The notes beneath the pieces are model-generated. The model saw only the letters and a program-made list of their open reading frames with translations, searched no databases and was not told where the DNA came from. The translations under genes and the position numbers were made by a program. Shown here piece by piece: positions 8,501 through 10,089 of a stretch of DNA of 10,089 nt. Numbering within the stretch: the stretch's first letter is position 1; every line of letters begins with the position of its first letter. Source of the DNA: Ichthyophonus hoferi (taxonomy: Eukaryota; Opisthokonta; Ichthyosporea; Ichthyophonida; Ichthyophonidae); NCBI GenBank assembly GCA_002751075.1, contig NAOQ01000525.1, positions 7,883 through 17,971 on the forward strand. Direction: 5' to 3'.

Positions 8501-9971
8501 CATTATGTTCATCTAAATAACAAAATCCACGTGTCATAAAAACCAATCATGTCGGGCTAAGTATTCGACTAGAGAAATATACAAACTACTCGGTGCTTTC
8601 AAATTATAATACAACATATACTAATATACCAGTCAATCAGAGATATAATGTAATAGTCTCCCCTATACGCCTTACACATTAAAATACATTAAAATATAAA
8701 ATTGCTTACCAGCCAATAGTAGGTCACACAGAAGATGAGCAACTTTCACCTGCCCATACCCTCTATTAGTCAGTACCATATATATCACATAGTTTTAATC
8801 AACCAATGGTATGGTATGTTTGATTATGAGGCTAAATTTAGATGAATACCATAACAAGGAAAGAGCAATCAACCTCTCATTTTAATACGTCATACAGACG
8901 TCATACAGCTTACATGGTGTACGATTGGACAGGTATCATGTACTATATACATAGAGCACTAGGTTCTATGTGGCAAAGCAACCCTGTGTAGAATCACATA
9001 GGTATATCTAGGCCCTATCAAAACTGCGATCCTTACCCTATCAACTATGTCAATCTCATGGTACGGTAGATCGGCCAATGGGTTGTAGCCCTCACCTCTC
9101 TCTGTACTGGCAGCTGTCCTGTCAGTGGATGGGAAGGATACATAGAAACAATGCTATTGGTACTTATGATTTAGGATTTTATGACCAAATCATTGCCGTC
9201 ATTCTTAACTAAACATCTCTATACTACCTCAACCTACACCAATTAAATCACTCCCACTATAAATTAACCATCTATTACCAATAGCACATCATCATACTCC
9301 CATATGCACATATCCACTCATGCTTAGTTACTAAAGCATTTTAAAACAACCAGCATAGCAACCAGGCATAACTACAGACCAGTCAAGACGTTCTTTAGTA
9401 CATCTTGCCATACAGCTGTCTTCAGGTCGCTATGGAGACCGCTCGACACCCTGCAACCACATACCCTCCAATCAGGCTAACGAGACATAATGACATTAAT
9501 TCAATCACATGCTGATAGATTTTAACATAATATATAAAATATTTAAAAGTGTTGAAAATCAAATTATAATTATCTTTCGAGTTTAAGTAGGCAACCTAAC
9601 CTTACATCCATAACTACTACTTTCATATACAAGCACAGCCAAGAAGCAAGTAGAATACATGATAGGTAGGGACTAAAGATACAATAAGAGGGTGTATAAA
9701 GGGCCAGCATATACCCATAGCACACCAATATAATAAAGGTGAATGTAGGATATTATGAATGATAGAATATAGGATAGTGTGTAGGAGAGTATATAGGATA
9801 GTATGTATGATAGTATATGGTAATAGAGAGAGTACAGGTCTCCACAACATACACGGAATCTATGGCTATGTTATATGTAATATTATCGCGGTGTAACAAT
9901 GCTCTTAGTAGTTTGACATGCAGTTCGGCTAATAATAAACTGTTACTATCACAGAAGGAGGCTTCCACATC
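1263..9971 (-). CDS. CECR2-like DDT/WHIM chromatin-remodeling cofactor with a BCL9-type HD1 and Q-rich tail (5' partial)
   Basis: Twenty exons on the minus strand: 9971-9853, 9450-9380, 9101-9037, 8749-8710, 8445-8401, 8342-8290, 8007-7953, 7779-7613, 7218-7108, 6898-6792, 6616-6571, 6378-6301, 5914-5840, 5537-5418, 5043-4854, 4458-4369, 4085-4029, 3649-3561, 3022-2864, 2594-1263. All phases agree and the sum (3069 nt) is a multiple of three, giving 1022 residues plus TAG. Order by residue: DDT second half 1-65, WHIM1 about 66-157, AT-hook-like 164-174, WHIM2 about 243-293, coiled coil 294-440, basic linker 448-526, HD1-like 546-578, polar Gln-rich tail 580-1022. The DDT-WHIM1-AT hook-WHIM2-coiled coil order is that of CECR2, which pairs with ISWI/SNF2L ATPases in the nucleus. 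RSF1 is the other relative considered, but its PHD finger is absent. The bromodomain of CECR2 is also absent. The N-terminus and first DDT helices lie beyond the window. Least certain: the acceptors at 8445 and 4458, intron 17, and whether exons 16-20 belong to the same gene. Confidence 0.75.
2722..2741. repeat. (TA)n microsatellite in intron 19
   Basis: A run of about ten TA units inside the 269-bp last intron (2595-2863). The rest of that intron is unremarkable AT-rich sequence. Confidence 0.9.
2864..3022 (-). CDS. exon 19: BCL9/Legless HD1-like segment
   Basis: Fifty-three codons, phase 0 at both ends, between the acceptor CCTGCAG and the donor CAG|GTATGT. After a basic lead (RPRKS) and a Ser/Pro stretch comes FYVFSSTLANMATNAV, then EGKCKSMIDYHKE. 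Human BCL9 HD1, from memory, reads YVFSTEMANKAAEAV then LKGQVETIVSFH. The shared pattern is YVFS, then AN, A, AV, G, and a hydrophobic run ending in aromatic-His, without gaps. In BCL9/Legless this helical element binds the rear face of the Pygopus PHD finger. The motif follows a Pro/Ser-rich linker as in BCL9. The identification rests on motif recall, but the match is long and ungapped. Confidence 0.8.
3115..3153. repeat. TAGG/TAGA-type simple repeat in intron 18
   Basis: An imperfect tetranucleotide run (TTAGGTAGGTAAATAGGTAG then ATATATAGATAGG). It lies within the largest intron (3023-3560, 538 bp), which otherwise holds a purine-rich stretch (3150-3225) and an AT-only stretch of ATAATATCATATCATATAAC type at 3293-3333. 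No exon candidate with compatible splice sites was found there. Confidence 0.7.
3561..3649 (-). CDS. exon 18: basic/Ser-Thr linker
   Basis: Acceptor TATATATACAG, donor AAG|GTCAGT. It encodes RRNARHDTSTSSETDDVN then THRALSTYEAK. Exon 17 ends in basic residues, so the junction forms a dense cluster (QKRKARRNARH) likely to act as a nuclear localisation signal. A second frame is also open through this exon, but only this one joins exon 19 in phase 0. An alternative acceptor four bases further in (CAGCTAG) would also keep this frame if intron 17 uses its GT donor. Confidence 0.65.
3652..3747. repeat. TATG/TGTA-type microsatellite in intron 17
   Basis: A long imperfect run of TATA, TATG and TGTA units that directly abuts the acceptor of exon 18, so the repeat itself supplies the polypyrimidine-like T-rich tract on the minus strand. 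The remainder of intron 17 (to 4028) is ordinary AT-rich sequence with another short TACATA run at 3860-3903. Confidence 0.85.
4029..4085 (-). CDS. exon 17: short basic linker exon
   Basis: Fifty-seven bases after the acceptor CTCTACAG, encoding RNDGLQDIDVTKSAQKRK. To join exon 18 in frame from its first acceptor the donor must be AAAAG|GCATGT, a GC-AG intron. A GT donor four bases downstream (GCAT|GTATCA) works only with the inner CTAG acceptor of exon 18. Both readings keep the flanking sequence and differ by one residue. The coding assignment rests on phase and composition, not on homology. Confidence 0.55.
4335..4363. repeat. GTGATATAT short tandem repeat
   Basis: Three imperfect copies of a 9-11 bp unit (GTGATATAT) on the plus strand in intron 16, next to the donor of exon 16 and preceded by a short GATA run at 4316-4327. 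The rest of intron 16 (4086-4368) shows nothing further. Confidence 0.6.
4369..4458 (-). CDS. exon 16: acidic/Ser-Lys linker, or alternative gene start
   Basis: Ninety bases ending at a clear donor (AAAG|GTATAG). It encodes ILTPEGTMVDKDTIDGNEGK then SPKSPDTVK. The acceptor chosen (ACATAAG) is the one that receives the phase-1 end of exon 15, but it is weak, with no pyrimidine tract. The exon contains ATG at 4435-4433 (MVDKDTIDG). If a separate BCL9-like gene begins here, that would be its first methionine. There is no domain homology to settle the matter. Confidence 0.5.
4711..4836. repeat. 24-bp minisatellite with palindromic core in intron 15
   Basis: About five tandem copies of a 24-bp unit of the form ACCATACATTGTACAATACMC plus TAT. 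The palindrome ATTGTACAAT recurs at 4743, 4767, 4791 and 4815, exactly 24 bp apart. Copies alternate between ACACTAT and ACCCTAT endings, suggesting a 48-bp higher-order period. The array is a few bases from the exon 15 donor. Confidence 0.92.
4854..5043 (-). CDS. exon 15: second half of the coiled coil
   Basis: Sixty-three codons between the acceptor CTAACAG and the donor CAAG|GTATGG. It starts AIRTAGTQERQRRIEEREQR and continues as a highly charged Glu/Arg/Gln/Leu helix, ending in a Ser/Pro/Gln piece (RSLQSGQRPSPQ). The charge pattern matches the long basic-acidic helix that follows WHIM2 in CECR2. Reading through the donor gives only four more residues before a TAG at 4839-4837, so an unspliced form would end the protein here. 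Confidence 0.82.
5211..5230. repeat. perfect 10-bp tandem duplication
   Basis: TAATAACTAC occurs twice back to back in intron 14 (5044-5417). The remainder of this 374-bp intron holds a short TACA run (5336-5348) and GGATATAGT-type repeats (5357-5386) but no coding signal. Confidence 0.85.
5418..5537 (-). CDS. exon 14: coiled coil, central part
   Basis: Forty codons, phase 0 at both ends, between the acceptor GACGTAG and the donor AGG|GTAGGA. It encodes QKARKQREQKDQEIKQARHK followed by an Ala/Gln/Glu/Lys-rich helix ending KEEHQR. The composition is that of a continuous charged alpha-helix joined in frame to exons 13 and 15. Intron 13 (5538-5839) carries ATTACCTTATAT-type short repeats but no coding signal. 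Confidence 0.82.
5840..5914 (-). CDS. exon 13: coiled coil, first part
   Basis: Twenty-five codons between the acceptor GTATCTAG and the strong donor GAG|GTAAGT. It encodes ELQSHEDERVMFLKKEEERL plus LKTME. It lies in the position of the KQKRKEEEEERQ helix of CECR2. Intron 12 (5915-6300) has no gene but several CCAAT motifs. Confidence 0.82.
6301..6378 (-). CDS. exon 12: helix and basic RKRSNRIQRR motif
   Basis: Twenty-six codons between the acceptor GTTGTCAG and the donor AGG|GTGAGT. It encodes AHERDVERQKLFDAMPRKRS then NRIQRR. The basic patch bridges the end of WHIM2 and the coiled coil, as in the DDT/WHIM family where a run of Arg/Lys follows the last WHIM helix. It may contact nucleosomal DNA or act as a nuclear localisation signal. 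Confidence 0.85.
6571..6616 (-). CDS. exon 11: end of WHIM2
   Basis: Forty-six bases between the acceptor CCCTACAG and the donor CTTCAG|GTAGTA. It encodes VLNEELLPAVLAPLQ. With the end of exon 10 it aligns without gaps to CECR2 ERQLYKLLSEDFLPEI (human, from memory). The shared pattern is hydrophobic-Leu-x-Glu-acidic-hydrophobic-Leu-Pro, the hallmark that confirms this tiny exon. Confidence 0.88.
6792..6898 (-). CDS. exon 10: WHIM2 core (W-x-x-I-C-x-S-x-x-x-W)
   Basis: The exon follows the acceptor GTGCTGCAG and encodes WESICVSSADWEALEAYLSK then a helix up to HRHAIC. CECR2 has WWLLCQTEEEWRQV at the same place; the two tryptophans, Cys and acidic residue match. The donor TGTCT|GTGTAT is weak but is the only nearby one giving the phase exon 11 requires. 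WHIM2-type segments in ISWI partners contact linker DNA spacing elements and the ATPase. Confidence 0.88.
7108..7218 (-). CDS. exon 9: linker leading into WHIM2
   Basis: Thirty-seven codons between the acceptor ACCACAG and the donor CAG|GTGGGC, phase 0 at both ends. It is a Ser/Asn/Pro-rich linker (SGSTIANSNSPSGPIDFSTA) that turns into TLWNKKYQ, running straight into the tryptophan of exon 10. A shorter form using the internal donor GCCAG|GTGTGA is possible but would break the frame. Confidence 0.85.
7427..7566. repeat. degenerate ATACCATA-type repeat tract in intron 8
   Basis: An irregular array of 8-12 bp units such as ATACCATATA, ATACCATACA and ACTACCACATA on the plus strand. The unit shares its ACCATACAATA word with the intron 15 minisatellite. 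It fills much of intron 8 (7219-7612). Confidence 0.7.
7613..7779 (-). CDS. exon 8: end of WHIM1 motif and AT-hook-like basic linker
   Basis: Acceptor CTCTGGACCAG, donor GATGAG|GTAGGA, 167 bases. It completes the diagnostic motif as YWYFGDHRLYREIP, compared with YWYFYGTRMYKEDP in human CECR2. It then has KVRRPPTPKPK, an AT-hook-like basic/proline stretch in the place where CECR2 carries its GRPPKRKK AT-hook, followed by a Ser/Arg-rich and acidic linker ending SSDE. The central Gly-Arg-Pro of a strict AT-hook is not present, so minor-groove binding is only suggested. Confidence 0.88.
7953..8007 (-). CDS. exon 7: WHIM1 core (GVDNRNIVYWYFG)
   Basis: Fifty-five bases between the acceptor TTGGTGCAG and the donor TGGAG|GTGAGT. 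It encodes RGRVIGVDNRNIVYWYFG. The Leu/Ile-Gly-x-Asp-(x)n-Tyr-Trp-Tyr pattern is the signature of DDT/WHIM1 proteins: RSF1 has IGRDKDGLMYWY and CECR2 LGEDNSGALYWYF. This is the best single piece of evidence for the family. Confidence 0.9.
8290..8342 (-). CDS. exon 6: WHIM1 helix ending MDADSM
   Basis: Fifty-three bases between the acceptor GTCGTGCAG and the donor ATG|GTAGGT. It encodes ETLLAYVEAQDMDADSM. CECR2 has a helix ending LDADSL and RSF1 EEDADTM immediately before the next conserved block, the same arrangement seen here. Confidence 0.88.
8401..8445 (-). CDS. exon 5: WHIM1 segment with uncertain acceptor
   Basis: The donor AACTG|GTGAGT is clear and the frame encodes NPDMEGFLSTCMVT. The acceptor that best fits pyrimidine/TATAG context (after 8459) would break phase with exon 4. 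An AG at 8447-8446 (GGAAAAAG) or at 8433-8432 (ATGGAAG) restores it, and I give the former. The exon itself is well supported by its in-frame junction to exon 6; only its 5' edge is doubtful by up to 13 bases. Confidence 0.65.
8710..8749 (-). CDS. exon 4: WHIM1 helix VKVAHLLCDLLLA
   Basis: Forty bases between the acceptor TATGGGCAG and the donor GGCTG|GTAAGC. VKVAHLLCDLLLA aligns with RVEILHRLCDYRL of CECR2 and LALLKYLCECQF of RSF1, the conserved Leu-Cys helix of WHIM1. Phase 0 in, phase 1 out. Confidence 0.85.
9037..9101 (-). CDS. exon 3: GYNPLADLPYHEIDIVDR, entry to WHIM1
   Basis: Sixty-five bases between the acceptor CCAGTACAG and the donor AGG|GTAAGG. With exon 2 it reads ERGEGYNPLADLPYHEIDIV. 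CECR2 has EEGKPNPLREASFQDLPLRT: the Asn-Pro-Leu and Asp-Leu-Pro blocks are both kept. Seven bases into the exon is an internal GTGAGG that could act as a cryptic donor, but the homology continues past it. Confidence 0.86.
9380..9450 (-). CDS. exon 2: DDT domain, last helices
   Basis: Seventy-one bases between the acceptor GTGGTTGCAG and a weak donor ACTG|GTCTGT. It encodes VSSGLHSDLKTAVWQDVLKN then VLT. It corresponds to the segment ending in the aromatic-x-x-x-Leu helix of DDT (CECR2 TFHSYLEDII, RSF1 RWEKYLIKI). Intron 2 (9102-9379) shows no further signal. Confidence 0.82.
9750..9825. repeat. degenerate ATAGTATATAGG repeat in intron 1
   Basis: Loose tandem copies of GATAGTATRTAGGATAGTRTG on the plus strand, inside the 402-bp first visible intron (9451-9852). 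The opposite-strand open frame here is a product of the repeat. Confidence 0.65.
9853..9971 (-). CDS. exon 1 of window: DDT domain core (LLLAELHVKLLRALL)
   Basis: Acceptor TTCTCCCCTAG with a good pyrimidine tract, donor TCCGT|GTATGT. It encodes DVEASFCDSNSLLLAELHVK then LLRALLHRDNITYNIAIDS. The Leu-Leu-x-Glu-Leu-His-x-x-Leu-Leu-x-x-Leu helix is the core of the DDT domain, which in CECR2, ACF1 and BPTF-type subunits contributes to binding the ISWI ATPase or DNA. The earlier DDT helices and the start codon must lie in exons beyond 10089. Confidence 0.88.
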
Positions 9972-10004
9972 CTAGGGGAGAAAGGGGTGTGTTAGAGTAT
10001 AGCT

Positions 10005-10083
10005 TGTAGATAGGTAGGTACATAGGTAGGCGCATGGCTTGATAAATAGATAGGTGGATAGATAGACAGAGAGGTATATAGGC
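10005..10083. repeat. GATA/GGTA simple repeat
   Basis: An imperfect tetranucleotide tract (GATAGGTAGGTACATAGGTAGG then AAATAGATAGGTGGATAGAT) in the intron upstream of the first visible exon, running to the window edge. On the minus strand it is pyrimidine-rich and forms part of that intron's acceptor region. Confidence 0.8.
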
Positions 10084-10089
10084 AAGAAG

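Noticed and set aside
9623-9850. Minus-strand open frame rich in Ile/Leu/Tyr/His
   Set aside because: It is derived from the degenerate ATAGTATATAGG intronic repeat and gives low-complexity hydrophobic text, not a membrane protein.

Overview
The window looks like a compact, AT-rich invertebrate nuclear genome. A demosponge such as Amphimedon is my best guess, because many very small exons (45-190 bp) are separated by short introns (about 60-540 bp). This is inferred from gene style, not from any species-specific marker. Almost the whole window is one minus-strand protein gene running right to left. Its 5' end lies beyond base 10089, and its stop codon (TAG) is at 1263-1265.

I assembled twenty exons by hand from splice sites, reading phase and protein similarity. 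They form one open frame of 3069 nt, or 1022 residues plus the stop. In protein order these encode: the second half of a DDT domain (exons at 9853-9971 and 9380-9450); a WHIM1-type region ending in YWYFGDHRLYRE (9101 down to 7613); an AT-hook-like basic stretch; a WHIM2-type region starting W-E-S-I-C (7218 down to 6571); a long charged coiled coil (6378 down to 4854); a basic, Ser/Lys-rich linker (4458 down to 3561); a segment closely resembling the HD1 homology domain of BCL9/Legless (2864-3022); and a 443-codon Gln/Asn/Ser/His/Pro/Met-rich last exon (1263-2594).

The front of the protein matches CECR2, the DDT-domain partner of ISWI-type remodelers, in order and motifs, but the CECR2 bromodomain is missing. 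Where it would be expected there is instead a BCL9-type HD1, the helix pair that in BCL9/Legless holds the PHD finger of Pygopus. A DDT/WHIM remodeler subunit joined to a Pygopus-docking module would tie nucleosome remodeling directly to the Wnt enhanceosome. I know of no described protein with that layout. The main caveat is the join between exons 15 and 16 (4459-4853), where a two-gene reading cannot be excluded.

Bases 1-1262 hold the 3' UTR, a candidate poly(A) signal at 652-657 and AT-rich intergenic sequence. Introns carry many microsatellites, a 24-bp minisatellite with a palindromic core, and a striking excess of CCAAT/ATTGG. I saw no RNA gene, transposon coding region, CRISPR array or second gene.
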